64,000 nt of DNA from Aureimonas ureilytica DSM 18598 = NBRC 106430 (GTDB taxonomy: Bacteria > Pseudomonadota > Alphaproteobacteria > Rhizobiales > Rhizobiaceae), in contig NZ_ARQE01000003.1 in the NCBI RefSeq assembly GCF_000382705.1, positions 310,001 through 374,000 on the forward strand, in the 5' to 3' direction. A program made the translations under genes and the position numbers. Below are positions 35,456-44,924 of this stretch, piece by piece. The notes below the pieces were generated by a model that saw nothing but the letters and a program-made list of their open reading frames with translations, did no database searches and was not told the DNA's origin. Every line of letters starts with the position of its first letter. The first letter of the stretch is position 1.

Positions 35456-35519
35456 TCGGCGGCGGCGCGGCGGCTCGCTTCGAGCCCGCCGCGTCTCCTG
35501 CCTCCAGCGTTTCGACATG

Positions 35520-35552
35520 AAAAAGGCCGGGTCTTTCGACCCGGCCTTTTTT
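35520..35552. terminator. Bidirectional intrinsic terminator after dapD
   Basis: A 14-bp stem including A/T outer pairs (35520-35533 with 35538-35551) and loop TTTC; it serves dapD and the convergent transglycosylase gene. Confidence 0.92.
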
Positions 35553-35578
35553 GCGTCCGTGCGCGGAGCGCGAAACGA

Positions 35579-36898
35579 TCAGTTGTAGCCGAGGCCGCCG
35601 GCCGGGGTCTGCGCCGGCATGGAAGCGGGAAGCGGCTTGGTGGCGTCGAAGGCGCCGCCGAAGCGGTCGCGGTCGATCTGAGGCTGCGAGCGGTGAACGA
35701 CGCGGCCGCCATCGGGCGTTCCCTCGTCGGCGCGCGAGGGGCCGATCAGCGGCGCGATGCGGTTTTCCGCCACGCGGACATTCGGGCGGGGTGCGGGAAC
35801 CGGCGCGGCGATGGCCGCGATGGCGCCGGTGGCCGAAGCCTCCTGCGTCGTGCCGAGCGCCACGGCGGCGGGCGCCTCGGCGACGGATGCGCTGGTGGAA
35901 GCGCTCGTGGTGGTGGGGGCGACGACCTTCGCGGTCTCGGCCTCGCCGCGCGCGGCGGCGGGCTTGGCGGCGACCGTGCGGGCCACGATGCCCTTGCGAA
36001 CGGTCGGCTCGACGGCGGCGACGAGCGTCGCGGTGTCGGACATGGCAGGCGTCTTGCGCGAGCGGATCTCGGCCATGTGACGCTTGACGTTGGAGCAGTA
36101 GACGCTGGCGGATTTCGACATCACCGTGGTGCGGTGGCCGCCCTTGTATTTCATGGCCGTCTGGCAGACGTCGCCATTGCCCTGCTCCCAGGCGCCCTTC
36201 AGGTAGCGCATCCCGTAGCGAAGGTTGGTCTCGGGATCGAGCAGCGCCTCGGTGGGGCCGGAGAAGCCGAGCCCGCGCGCCGTGGCCGGCTTGATCTGCG
36301 ACAGGCCGTAGACGCCGGCGCCGCGCGCCCGCGGATTGTAATGGCTCTCGACGCGCACCACGGCATAGGCGAGTTCGCGGGGAATCTGGTTCTCGTCGGC
36401 GGCGGCGGCGATCATGCGGTCGATCTTCGGATCGCCGGTGATCGAATCCTTGGCGGCCTGCGCGACGTTCTGGATCGTGGCGGCGGACACGGTGGCGATC
36501 GCGGCGGCACCGGCGCCGACGCGCGCCGCACCCGAGACGACGCTGTTCTTGGCGGCGACCGCCGTTCCGTAGGCGCGGCTGCCGAGCGAGGGCTGCGCTT
36601 CGGCGACCTTGGGACGGGCGACGCGGCCCCCCTTGGTCTCGACATCGGCCTTGCCGGCTTCCGGCTTGCCGGAGGGGGCGACGATGCGGGTCGGTCCCTT
36701 GTCGTTGCCGGCGACCTCGACCACCTCGGACTTGGTGGTCTTCGTGGGGGACACGTCTGCCGTGCCGCTGAGCTTGTCGCCATCCGACACGCAGGCCGAA
36801 AGCATCAAAGGTGCGAGGAGGGCCAGGCTGGCCACCGAAACCATACGGCCGGAACGCGAACGCGCGCTCCGGGCTCCATCGGCCCGTTGATGCGACAT
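35579..36898 (-). CDS. Lytic transglycosylase (SLT domain) lipoprotein
   Basis: A 439-residue exported protein. A basic n-region precedes SVASLALLAPLMLSAC, giving a lipobox (LSAC) and predicted lipid anchoring at Cys36. A 110-residue Ala/Lys/Val-rich linker follows. The SLT (lysozyme-like) domain at about 155-265 contains AYAVVRVESHYNPRARG (catalytic Glu in VES), GVYGLSQIKPATARGLG and NLRYGMRYLKGAW. The last 170 residues are Ala/Pro/Thr-rich low complexity, probably spanning the periplasm. It cleaves peptidoglycan glycan strands with 1,6-anhydro products. The ATG at 36898 has only a weak upstream GGGGG. It sits between dapD and dapE, so DAP synthesis and wall turnover are neighbours. Confidence 0.9.
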   Translation of the reverse strand: MSHQRADGARSARSRSGRMVSVASLALLAPLMLSACVSDGDKLSGTADVSPTKTTKSEVVEVAGNDKGPTRIVAPSGKPEAGKADVETKGGRVARPKVAEAQPSLGSRAYGTAVAAKNSVVSGAARVGAGAAAIATVSAATIQNVAQAAKDSITGDPKIDRMIAAAADENQIPRELAYAVVRVESHYNPRARGAGVYGLSQIKPATARGLGFSGPTEALLDPETNLRYGMRYLKGAWEQGNGDVCQTAMKYKGGHRTTVMSKSASVYCSNVKRHMAEIRSRKTPAMSDTATLVAAVEPTVRKGIVARTVAAKPAAARGEAETAKVVAPTTTSASTSASVAEAPAAVALGTTQEASATGAIAAIAAPVPAPRPNVRVAENRIAPLIGPSRADEGTPDGGRVVHRSQPQIDRDRFGGAFDATKPLPASMPAQTPAGGLGYN

Positions 36899-37103
36899 GC
36901 AGGAACCCCCAAAGCTGTTTCGCTCGGTTCGACGCAATCGAGGCAAAACCCGGCCGAAACGTGGCAGAGCTGGATCGAAGGTTACGAACCGTTCACAAAG
37001 GTTAGCGCAACGTGACCAAAAAGCACCACCCCAAAAAAACGCAGAATCCAGCCTGTGGACAAGTTCGGTGGCGAAGCGGCCTCGTCCGCGCTATCACGGG
37101 CGC

Positions 37104-38294
37104 ATGAACACGCTGCCGACCGACCCCGCCCAGAACCTTGCCCGGATGATCCGCTGCGCCTCCGTCACGCCCGCTGATGCAGGCGCTCTGGAGCTTCTGG
37201 AGTCCTTCCTCAAGCCCTTGGGATTCCACGCCGAACGCCCCGTTTTCGAGGCCGCGGGAACGCCCGCGATCGAGAACCTCCTGGCGACGCGCGGCACGGG
37301 TGGACCGCATCTGTGTTTTGCCGGTCACACCGATGTCGTGCCCCCCGGGCCGGAGGGCGATTGGTCGCTGCCGCCTTTTTCCGGCGAGGTGAAGGACGGC
37401 GAACTTTATGGCCGGGGCGCTGTGGATATGAAGGGCGGAATCGCCTGTTTCGTGGCGGCGCTTGCCCGACTCGCCTCGCGCGGTGCGCTGCCTGAGGGGC
37501 GAATCTCGCTTCTCGTGACGGGCGACGAGGAAGGCCCGGCCATCAACGGCACGGTGAAGCTGCTGGCCCATGCCGAGGCGCGCGGCCAGCGCTTCGACGC
37601 CTGCCTTCTCGGCGAGCCGACCAACCCGGACGCGCTCGGCGACATGATCAAGATCGGGCGGCGCGGCTCGCTGTCGGGCGTCGTCATGCTTCTCGGGCGG
37701 CAGGGACACGTCGCCTATCCGCATCTCGCCGACAATCCGACGCGCCGCCTCGCCCCGGTTCTCCAGGCGCTTCTCGGCACGCCGCTGGATGCGGGAACCG
37801 CGCAGTTCCAACCGTCCAATCTGGAAGTGACGACGGTCGACACCGGCAATCCGGCGACGAACGTCATTCCCGCGCGCGTCTCGGTCCGCTTCAACATCCG
37901 CTTCAACGACACCTGGACGGCGGAGACGCTGCGGGCCGAGATCCTGCGACGGATCGAAGCGGGGCTCGGCGTGGTGAAAGGCATGAACGGGGCCTCGCTC
38001 TACGAGATCGAATGGCGCGAGCCCGTGTCGGACGTCTTCGTCACCTCGCCGGGGCCGCTGGTGGAGGCGCTGTCCGGCGCGGTCGAGGCCGTCACCGGCC
38101 GCCGGCCCGAACTCTCCACCTCGGGCGGCACGTCCGACGCGCGCTTCATCAAGAACCACTGCCCGGTGGTGGAATTCGGGCTTGTCGGCCGCACGATGCA
38201 TATGGCCAATGAACGCGTGGCCCTTTCCGACCTCGAGACACTGACGGACATCTATGAGACCTTCGTCACCCGCTGGTTCGCCGCCCAGTCCTGA
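37104..38294 (+). CDS. dapE: Succinyl-diaminopimelate desuccinylase
   Basis: A 396-residue M20 di-zinc hydrolase that releases succinate from N-succinyl-LL-DAP. Metal ligands are in CFAGHTDVVPPG (His/Asp), GRGAVDMKGGIA (Asp), LLVTGDEEGPA (catalytic Glu-Glu) and the C-terminal TMHMANERV (His). STSGGTSDARF and the GRRGSL lid segment are DapE-typical. It starts 206 bases from the divergent SLT gene. The downstream membrane-protein gene begins four bases after its stop. Confidence 0.95.
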   Translation: MNTLPTDPAQNLARMIRCASVTPADAGALELLESFLKPLGFHAERPVFEAAGTPAIENLLATRGTGGPHLCFAGHTDVVPPGPEGDWSLPPFSGEVKDGELYGRGAVDMKGGIACFVAALARLASRGALPEGRISLLVTGDEEGPAINGTVKLLAHAEARGQRFDACLLGEPTNPDALGDMIKIGRRGSLSGVVMLLGRQGHVAYPHLADNPTRRLAPVLQALLGTPLDAGTAQFQPSNLEVTTVDTGNPATNVIPARVSVRFNIRFNDTWTAETLRAEILRRIEAGLGVVKGMNGASLYEIEWREPVSDVFVTSPGPLVEALSGAVEAVTGRRPELSTSGGTSDARFIKNHCPVVEFGLVGRTMHMANERVALSDLETLTDIYETFVTRWFAAQS

Positions 38295-38298
38295 TTTC

Positions 38299-38889
38299 AT
38301 GCCGAGTCTGGCCGAGATCGCGCGCTACTTCACGGGGGCGGCGCGCCTCATGGCGGGCCGGCGCGACGGGCTGGCCTTGCTCGACTGCACGGCCGACGGC
38401 TTCTGGCGCTCCTTCGCGGCGCTGGTGGTGGCCCTGCCGCCGACCGTTCTCGCCTGGCTGGAATACGAGACCGTGGAGCGCGCGCCCTTCGCGCCGCATG
38501 TCAGCCGGTTTGCGGTCTATGGCGCGCACGCGCTGGCGGACCTCACGGCCTGGCTCCTGCCGATGCTGATTCTCGCCTCGTTCGCGCGCCCGCTGCGCTT
38601 CTCGCGCAAGATGGTGCCTTTCGTGGTGGCGACGAACTGGGGCGGGGCGCTGCTCGCCTGGGTCTTCTCGCCCTTCTTCCTTCTGCTTCTCGTGGCGGGG
38701 CCGAGCGATGTGACCGCGCTGATCGGCCTGTTCGTCGCCATCGCCTCGATCGCGCTCACCGTGCGGCTCGTGGCCAACGCCACCGCGAGCGACATTCCCC
38801 TGTCGGTCGCCATCGTCACGATGATGGTCTTCGTCTCACTCCTCTCCTACGCCGCCGTCACCGACCTCCTCGGCGTGCCCATAGCCTGA
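38299..38889 (+). CDS. Conserved five-helix membrane protein downstream of dapE
   Basis: A 196-residue protein with about five hydrophobic segments (for example [70 protein letters not shown] and [17 protein letters not shown]). The N-terminal amphipathic part has [19 protein letters not shown]. Proteins of this shape lie between dapE and truA in many rhizobia, but no function is known to me. The start is four bases after dapE, so the two are translationally linked. Its last 54 bases overlap truA convergently. Confidence 0.78.
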   Translation: MPSLAEIARYFTGAARLMAGRRDGLALLDCTADGFWRSFAALVVALPPTVLAWLEYETVERAPFAPHVSRFAVYGAHALADLTAWLLPMLILASFARPLRFSRKMVPFVVATNWGGALLAWVFSPFFLLLLVAGPSDVTALIGLFVAIASIALTVRLVANATASDIPLSVAIVTMMVFVSLLSYAAVTDLLGVPIA

Positions 38890-39657
38890 GCGAAGCGGCG
38901 GATCGCCCGGAGCGGCATAGTCGACGCGGGTGAGATAGAGCCCGTCCGGCGGCGCGACCGGGCCGCAGCGCTTGCGGTCGCGCGACTCCAGCGCGGCCAC
39001 CAGATCCGCCTCGCTCCAGCGATGCTCGCCGACGAGCTTCAGGGAGCCCGCGAAGGAGCGGATCTGGTTGTGCAGGAAGGACTGCGCGGAGGCGTGTATA
39101 TGCACCTCGTCGCCGGGGCCGCGCACCACGTCCAGCCGCTCCAGCGTGCGCACCGGGCTTTTGGCCTGGCAGTTCACCGAGCGGAACGTGTTGAAGTCGT
39201 GCGTGCCGAGCAGCCGCTTGGCCGCGCGGTCCATCGCCTCGACGTCCAGCGCCTTCCAGCACCACCAGACCTGCCCTTTGAGGATGCTCGGCGGCGGGCG
39301 GCGGTTGAGGATGCGGTAGAGATAATGACGCTTGCGGGCCGAAAAGCGCGCGTCGAACGTGTCCGGCACCAGGTCGGCCGACAGCACCGCGACGCCGCCT
39401 TCCTCGCGCAGCCGCGCGTTCAGCGCATCGCGCACCGTGTCGGTGCGCCAGAGCTTGGGAATGTCGACATGGGCGACCTGCCCCGTGGCATGGACGCCGG
39501 CATCCGTGCGCCCCGCGCCGAACAGGGTCACGTCCTCGCTGCAGAAGGCCTTCAGCGCGATCTCGACCGTTTCCTGCACCGACAGGCCGTTCTTCTGGCG
39601 CTGCCAGCCGCAATAGGCGGTGCCGTCATATTCGATGGTCAGCTTGTAGCGGGGCAT
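38836..39657 (-). CDS. truA: tRNA pseudouridine(38-40) synthase
   Basis: A 273-residue pseudouridine synthase acting on the anticodon stem. The N-terminus [19 protein letters not shown] is the family signature, and the catalytic Asp lies in [31 protein letters not shown] and [14 protein letters not shown] are the other conserved blocks. About 20 extra residues at the C-terminus ([16 protein letters not shown]) come from the region overlapping the membrane-protein gene. It is separated from fmt by only six bases, in the def-fmt-truA series. Confidence 0.95.
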   Translation of the reverse strand: MPRYKLTIEYDGTAYCGWQRQKNGLSVQETVEIALKAFCSEDVTLFGAGRTDAGVHATGQVAHVDIPKLWRTDTVRDALNARLREEGGVAVLSADLVPDTFDARFSARKRHYLYRILNRRPPPSILKGQVWWCWKALDVEAMDRAAKRLLGTHDFNTFRSVNCQAKSPVRTLERLDVVRGPGDEVHIHASAQSFLHNQIRSFAGSLKLVGEHRWSEADLVAALESRDRKRCGPVAPPDGLYLTRVDYAAPGDPPLRSGYGHAEEVGDGGVGEE

Positions 39658-39660
39658 GAT

Positions 39661-40602
39661 CTATCCGAGCCGCGTGCCGGCGGGAACGGCGGTGCCGCGC
39701 AGGAAGACCTCGGCCGGGCCGGCCTTGCCGCCCGCGCGCTGCACGTCGAGAAGGCGCACCGCCCCCTCGCCGGCCGCGATCAAGAGGCGATCGTCCAGCG
39801 CCGCGCCGGGCTCGCCCGCGCCGTCCGAAGCTTGCGCGCGCAGGAGTTTCAGCCGCTCGCCCGACAGGAGCGTCCAGGCGCCGGGAAAGGGCGAGAAGGC
39901 GTTGATGCGGCGCGCGATCTCGGCCGCCGGACGCGTCCAGTCGATCTCGGCCTCGCCTTTCTCGATCTTGCGGGCATAAAGCACCTCGCGCCCCGTGCGC
40001 GCGGCGATCGCCTCCTGCGGCTCGAAGCGGAGCGTGCCGGCCTCGAGTTCACCAAGCGCGCGCGCCATCAGGCCGGCGCAGGAGACCGACAGACGGTCGT
40101 GCAGCTCGCCCGCCGTTTCCGCCACGCCGATGGCGAGCGTGTCGGTGAGCCCGACCGGGCCGGTGTCGAGCCCGGCTTCCATGCGCATCACCATCATGCC
40201 CGTTTCGGCATCGCCCGCCTCGATGGCGCGCTGGATGGGCGCCGCGCCGCGCCAGCGCGGCAGAAGCGAGCCGTGACCGTTCAGCGCGCCGAGGCGCGGC
40301 GCGTCGAGAACCGCTTGCGGCAGGAGGAGCCCATAGGCGACGACGACAGCGACATCGACGCCGAGAGCGGCGAAGGCGGCCTGCTCCTCCGCGCCCTTCA
40401 GCGAAACCGGCGTGCGGACCTCGATCCCCAGACGCTCGGCCTCCAGCGCGACCGGCGAGGGCGTCGGCGCGAGGCCCCGGCGCCCGGCCGGGCGGGGCGG
40501 CTGGGAATAAACCGCCGCGATCTCGTGACCGGCATCGGCCAGCGCGCGGAGCGTGGGAACGGAAAAGGCGGGTGTGCCCATGAAGGCGACGCGCAGCGTC
40601 AT
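39661..40602 (-). CDS. fmt: Methionyl-tRNA formyltransferase
   Basis: A 313-residue enzyme that formylates initiator Met-t[17 protein letters not shown] opens the Rossmann-like domain. The catalytic set is visible as [20 protein letters not shown] (Asn, His) and AGLDTGPV (Asp). The C-terminal OB-like tRNA-binding domain starts at about residue 205 ([15 protein letters not shown]). It lies between def and truA, as in most rhizobia. Confidence 0.95.
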   Translation of the reverse strand: MTLRVAFMGTPAFSVPTLRALADAGHEIAAVYSQPPRPAGRRGLAPTPSPVALEAERLGIEVRTPVSLKGAEEQAAFAALGVDVAVVVAYGLLLPQAVLDAPRLGALNGHGSLLPRWRGAAPIQRAIEAGDAETGMMVMRMEAGLDTGPVGLTDTLAIGVAETAGELHDRLSVSCAGLMARALGELEAGTLRFEPQEAIAARTGREVLYARKIEKGEAEIDWTRPAAEIARRINAFSPFPGAWTLLSGERLKLLRAQASDGAGEPGAALDDRLLIAAGEGAVRLLDVQRAGGKAGPAEVFLRGTAVPAGTRLG

Positions 40603-40645
40603 GATCTCGCCCTTTCGGGGTGAGGCGCGAAAGGCGGGCGGCGCG

Positions 40646-41158
40646 TCAGAGCGTCTTCTTGGCCGCCTTGGTGAACTTGCGGATCACCATGTCGCGCTTG
40701 AGCTTGGAAATATGGTCGATGAAGAGGACGCCGTTGAGGTGGTCCATCTCGTGCTGCAGGCAGGTGGCGAGCAGCCCGTCCGCCTCGATCTCGCGCGTCT
40801 CGCCCGTCAGGTCCTGAAAGCGCAGGCGGATCGTCGCCGGCCGCTCGACCTCGGCGTAATAGTCGGGGATCGACAGGCAGCCTTCCTCGTAGACCGAACG
40901 CTCGTCCGAGGAGGCGAGGATGTCCGGGTTCACGAAGACCTGCGGCTGCTTCTCCTCGTCTTCCTTGGCGAGGTCGATCACCAGCATGCGCAGGGGCTCG
41001 CCCACCTGAATGGCGGCAAGGCCGATGCCCGGCGCGTCATACATGGTTTCCAGCATGTCGTCGGCGAAGCGGCGCAGCGCGTCGTCGACGCGCGCGACCG
41101 GTTCGGACACGCGGCGCAGGATCGGATCGGGCAGGATGACGAGGGGCTTGACGGTCAT
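40646..41158 (-). CDS. def: Peptide deformylase
   Basis: A 170-residue metallo-deformylase that removes the N-formyl group from nascent chains. All three motifs are intact: [18 protein letters not shown] and [12 protein letters not shown] (HExxH). The start at 41158 ([18 protein letters not shown]) is standard; the frame continues open upstream only because it is antisense to rmuC. Forms a def-fmt-truA translation-initiation and tRNA block, divergent from rmuC. Confidence 0.96.
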   Translation of the reverse strand: MTVKPLVILPDPILRRVSEPVARVDDALRRFADDMLETMYDAPGIGLAAIQVGEPLRMLVIDLAKEDEEKQPQVFVNPDILASSDERSVYEEGCLSIPDYYAEVERPATIRLRFQDLTGETREIEADGLLATCLQHEMDHLNGVLFIDHISKLKRDMVIRKFTKAAKKTL

Positions 41159-41257
41159 GCGCGTCAGGTAAACGCAGGCGCGTGAACGGTCAACAGAGCC
41201 GGCGATGTTCTCCTTTTGATCTGTTCGCGCCGACGCGAATCGGATAGGCTCGCGCTC

Positions 41258-42388
41258 ATGAGTTTCGCCTCGCTCGCCGCGCTTCTCGACAGTCCTCTTT
41301 TCGCGCTCGGCCAGCGGCCGGTGAGCCTTGGCGAAGCCTTGCTGGCGCTCGGCGCGCTTCTCGTTCTGTGGCGTCTCGTCCGCCGCCTGCGCTCGGGCGA
41401 GAGTTTCGAGGCGGAGGGGGCGGACGCGATCCTGCGCGCGCAGGCGGAGCTGGCGGGCCGGCTTCATTCCATGGGCGAGATGCTCGGCGCGCGGCAGGCC
41501 GAGCTCGCCCATACGGTGGCCGAGCGGCTGGACGGGATGGGGCACCGGGTCGGCCGGGGCCTTGCGGAGGCGCAGGCGCAGACCGGCGAAACCCTGTCGC
41601 GCCTTGCCGAGCGCCTCGCGGTGATCGACCGGGCGCAGGGCGAGATCCGGGGGCTCGCCGGCGAGGTCGTGCGGCTGCAGGACATTCTCGCCAACAAGCA
41701 GGCGCGCGGCGCCTTCGGGCAGGCGCGCATGGAGGCGATCGTCATGGATTCGCTGCCGCGCGGCAGCTATTCCTTTCAGGCGACGCTCTCCAACGGCAAG
41801 CGGCCCGACTGCGTGATCCCCATGCCCAACGGCGCGCCGGCGCTGGTGATCGATGCCAAGTTTCCGCTGGAATCCTGGAACGCCTTTCGCGAAGCGGAAA
41901 GCGACGAGCTGCGCGACGCGGCGGCCCAGCGCCTGCGGCGCGACATGGACGTGCATATCCGCGCCATCTCGGAGAAGTATCTCCTGCCCGGCGAGACGCA
42001 GGACACGGCCTTTCTGTTCGTGCCTTCCGAATCCGTCTTCGCCGAGATCAACGAGCATTTCGAGGACATCATCCGGCGCGCCCATCGCGCCCGCGTGGTG
42101 ATCGTCTCGCCCTCGCTTCTCATGCTCTCGATCGAGGTGGTGAAGGCGCTTCTGAAGGACCAGAGACTGCGCCAGGAAGCGGGGCGCATTCAGAAGGAAG
42201 TCACCCTTCTGGCCGATGATCTGCAACGGCTCGACGCCCGCGTCGCCGCGCTCAAGACCCATTTTGCCCAGACCGGACGGGACATCGACCAGATCCTGGT
42301 CTCGACCGAAAAGCTGGTGCGGCGGGGCGAGCGGATCAGCGGGCTGGAGCTGGAAACGACCGAGCCGGGGGGCTTTTCGAAGGGCTGA
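41258..42388 (+). CDS. rmuC: DNA recombination protein RmuC
   Basis: A 376-residue protein. One hydrophobic anchor lies near the N-terminus ([19 protein letters not shown]). A long coiled coil (about 55-145) is followed by the RmuC nuclease-like domain, with [39 protein letters not shown] and [19 protein letters not shown] in order. RmuC limits inversions at short inverted repeats and was recently tied to DNA-protein crosslink/defence functions; the biochemical role is still open. Divergent from def by about 100 bases. Confidence 0.93.
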   Translation: MSFASLAALLDSPLFALGQRPVSLGEALLALGALLVLWRLVRRLRSGESFEAEGADAILRAQAELAGRLHSMGEMLGARQAELAHTVAERLDGMGHRVGRGLAEAQAQTGETLSRLAERLAVIDRAQGEIRGLAGEVVRLQDILANKQARGAFGQARMEAIVMDSLPRGSYSFQATLSNGKRPDCVIPMPNGAPALVIDAKFPLESWNAFREAESDELRDAAAQRLRRDMDVHIRAISEKYLLPGETQDTAFLFVPSESVFAEINEHFEDIIRRAHRARVVIVSPSLLMLSIEVVKALLKDQRLRQEAGRIQKEVTLLADDLQRLDARVAALKTHFAQTGRDIDQILVSTEKLVRRGERISGLELETTEPGGFSKG

Positions 42389-42482
42389 GACAAGGGCGGG
42401 AAAGATGGCGGCGCGATCGCTCGAATTGTCGGGAAGATCGCAAAGAATCGTCCACTTTACCCAAAAACCCGACAGCCAATTC

Positions 42483-42511
42483 TTGACAATATGCTAACGT
42501 GGCGGGATCGA
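42483..42511 (+). promoter_or_regulatory. Candidate promoter for the periplasmic protease
   Basis: TTGACA (42483-42488) is a perfect -35 hexamer; 17 bases on is GATCGA (42506-42511), a weak -10. The start codon follows 50 bases later. Confidence 0.4.
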
Positions 42512-42561
42512 AAACGGCTTCGCCGCGTTTTCCACAGGACTGGAAAGACGGGGGCTCAACC

Positions 42562-44043
42562 ATGCGCAGCATGTTGAAAGCAGTTCTGGCAAGTTTGGTG
42601 ATCTGCGCCTCGCCGGTGGCGCTGCCGGCCGCCGTATCCCCCGCATTCGCCAGCACCGATCTCGCCTCCGCCTATAACGACAACACCGACCAGGCCTTCC
42701 GCATCGGCCTCCAGACGCGTCTTGCCTGGACCGGCGATTACGACGGCACGTTCGACGGTCGCGTCGGCCCGCAGACCCTGCGCGCCATCCGCGACTTCCA
42801 GGCTCGCAACGGTTTTGCCGCCGATGGCGTGATGACCGACACGTTCCTGAAGAAGGTCATCGCCGACAGCGACAAGGTGCGCGACGGGCTCGGCTTCCGC
42901 CTGGTGCGGGACGACCGGACGGGCGTGCGCGTCGGCTTGCCGGCCGCGCTGGTCTCGCCCGCCGGCGAAACCGAGGTCGGCTCGATCTGGCGCTCGGCCG
43001 ACAGCGGCGTCGAGATTGAGACCGTGCGCTTCCATGACGAGGGCTACTCGCTGGAAGGCGTGTTCAGCGTCCTCTCCGCCAATGGCGAGAACAAGAAAGT
43101 GTCGTCCTCCACGATCTCGGGCGACGTCTTCACGATCCGCGGCCAGGAGGACGGTCGGTCCTTCCTGATCCGCTTCAGCAATCGCGACGGCGATCTGCGC
43201 GGCTTTTCCGTAGCTTGGAACAAGGCGCACGAGGCCGAGCTGAAGCCCTACACGGTGGTCGCCGCCAACACGTTCGACCCGTTCTCGGGCGAGCCGCGCG
43301 CCGACGATATCGGCCCGGTCGCCAAGCTCTTCCGCTCGGGCCGCGCCGAGGGCGTCGCTTTCGGCGAGCGCGAGCAGCCCGCGCCCCAGCCGCAGGGGCC
43401 GGCGCTCGCCGCGCCCGGCTTCGATTCCTCGGGCACCGGCTTCGTCGTCTCCAAGGACGGCTGGCTCCTGACCAACGCCCATGTCGCCAAGAGCTGCAAG
43501 ACGGTTCTGGTCGGCGATCTCGGCGCCGCCTCGAAAGTGGTGGTGGACGAGGATCACGATCTGGCGCTGGTGAAGGTCGACGCCGCCGTCGGCCAGCCGC
43601 TGCCGATCGTCGCCAACAAGCCGCGCCTCGGCGAGGACATTCTGGCGCTCGGCTTCCCGCTGCGCTCGATCCTCGCCGACAGCCTCAACGTGACGCGCGG
43701 CAACATCTCCTCGCTCATGGGCCTGATGAACGACGCCAACTACCTGCAGATCTCGGCGCCGGTGCAGCCCGGCAATTCCGGCGGCCCGCTGGTCGATCTC
43801 GCCGGGCGCGTGGTCGGCGTCGTCACCGCGAAGCTGAATGCCGTCGCCGTCGCCGATCTGACGGGCGACATCCCGCAGTCGATCAACTTCGCCATCCGGC
43901 CGGACGCCGCGACCCGCTTCCTCGAAGAGCACGATGTCGCCTTCGAGACGGCCGACGCCAAGGCACCCCTGGAAAGCGTGCCGGACGCGACCGCCAAGGT
44001 GCAGGACTCGATCTACCCGGTTCTCTGCCTCGGCTCGAAATAA
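42562..44043 (+). CDS. Periplasmic trypsin-like serine protease with peptidoglycan-binding domain
   Basis: A 493-residue exported protein. A signal peptide ends near AVSPAFA (about residue 31). A PG_binding_1 domain comes next (about 40-95: RIGLQTRLAWTGDYDGTFDGR, then GPQTLRAIRDFQARNGFAADG). A middle beta-rich region of unknown fold runs to about 285. The chymotrypsin-fold protease has the full triad: His307 in TNAHVA, Asp333 in DHDLALVKVD and Ser406 in GNSGGPLVD. There is no PDZ domain, so it is not a DegP/HtrA-type chaperone-protease. It likely acts near the wall; its substrate is unknown. Confidence 0.9.
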   Translation: MRSMLKAVLASLVICASPVALPAAVSPAFASTDLASAYNDNTDQAFRIGLQTRLAWTGDYDGTFDGRVGPQTLRAIRDFQARNGFAADGVMTDTFLKKVIADSDKVRDGLGFRLVRDDRTGVRVGLPAALVSPAGETEVGSIWRSADSGVEIETVRFHDEGYSLEGVFSVLSANGENKKVSSSTISGDVFTIRGQEDGRSFLIRFSNRDGDLRGFSVAWNKAHEAELKPYTVVAANTFDPFSGEPRADDIGPVAKLFRSGRAEGVAFGEREQPAPQPQGPALAAPGFDSSGTGFVVSKDGWLLTNAHVAKSCKTVLVGDLGAASKVVVDEDHDLALVKVDAAVGQPLPIVANKPRLGEDILALGFPLRSILADSLNVTRGNISSLMGLMNDANYLQISAPVQPGNSGGPLVDLAGRVVGVVTAKLNAVAVADLTGDIPQSINFAIRPDAATRFLEEHDVAFETADAKAPLESVPDATAKVQDSIYPVLCLGSK

Positions 44044-44066
44044 GCCGAACCGTCCGAGCGATGATC

Positions 44067-44099
44067 AAGGCGGCGGTCTTTGACGGACCGCCGCCTTTT
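44067..44099 (+). terminator. Intrinsic terminator after the protease gene
   Basis: A 12-bp perfect stem (44067-44078 with 44086-44097) followed by TT within a TTTT run. Located 24 bases past the stop. Confidence 0.82.
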
Positions 44100-44269
44100 G
44101 CGTTATGAAGGCGGGCACGGGCTGGAGAGCCCCGGCCGTCCGCAGGCCTCACGGCCCCTGGTGAAGCTCTTCGATCGAACCGACGTCCAACGGTCATCCC
44201 TTGTGGCATGTCGCGGGCGGCAATGCGGACTCCCCTCGCAGTTTCGACATGCGCCGAGCGGAGACCCTC

Positions 44270-44713
44270 ATGACCCGACACTCCCCCCTGCCCGCCCTCG
44301 ACGGCCTGAAGGATCAGGCCAAGCGCCTGCGCGCCGCGCTGGAGCGCGAAGGCCAGCCCGTTTCCCATTCGAGATCGCTCGAACTCGTCGCCGCGCAGCA
44401 CGGCTTTCGCGACTGGAACACGCTGCACGCCCATATCGGCAATCGCGGCGCCTTCGACCCCTATCGCTTGGGCGCGCGCGTCAAAGGCTTCTATCTCGGC
44501 CAGCCCTTCGAAGCCTCGGTGCTCGGCGTCGAGGCGCTGGGCACGGACAGCGGGCGCTATCGCCTCGTTTTGCATTTCGACGAGCCGGTCGACGTCGTGC
44601 GCTTCGAGAGCTTCTCTTCCCTTCGGCAGCGCGTGTCCTGCCGGGTGGATGCCACGGGCCGCACGACGGAGAAGACCTCGGACGGCCGGCCGCAGGTCGA
44701 GCTTCTCTGGTAG
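44270..44713 (+). CDS. Glyoxalase_8-type (glyoxalase-superfamily-related) protein
   Basis: A 147-residue protein. The N-terminal KDQAKRLRAALEREGQ, SHSRSLELVAAQHGFRDWNTLHAH block is the conserved helical module of the PF20066 'Glyoxalase-related' family. The C-terminal half (GFYLGQPFEASVLGV, YRLVLHFDEPVDVVRFESF) forms beta strands. No metal-binding His/Glu set typical of true glyoxalase I is evident. The function is unknown. The ATG at 44270 has GGAG six bases upstream; an in-frame ATG at 44249 is less well supported. Confidence 0.72.
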   Translation: MTRHSPLPALDGLKDQAKRLRAALEREGQPVSHSRSLELVAAQHGFRDWNTLHAHIGNRGAFDPYRLGARVKGFYLGQPFEASVLGVEALGTDSGRYRLVLHFDEPVDVVRFESFSSLRQRVSCRVDATGRTTEKTSDGRPQVELLW

Positions 44714-44855
44714 GCGGCGCAGGTCGCCGGCGCCCTTCGCTGGGGCGCCGGCAATCGCTTGCCAGCCAAAGACCCCTCACGAACCGGTCACGCCGGATCA
44801 CGATAGGGTGAATTGACGCGGCAGCGCCGGAAAACGCGCGGGCGGCGGGGCGCTT

Positions 44856-44873
44856 GTGTCATGGCGCTGTGAT
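44856..44873 (+). promoter_or_regulatory. PHO box upstream of phoX
   Basis: GTGTCAT-GGCG-CTGTGAT: two 7-base direct repeats with a 4-base spacer, each one mismatch from the PhoB consensus CTGTCAT. It lies 52 bases before the phoX start, with a TTCTAG -10-like hexamer (44881-44886) about 8 bases on, the expected PhoB-dependent geometry. A further small palindrome TGGAACGGTTCCA lies at 44894-44906. Confidence 0.72.
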
Positions 44874-44924
44874 CTTGGCTTTCTAGGGCACCTTGGAACG
44901 GTTCCAGAAGTTCCGAGGATAGAC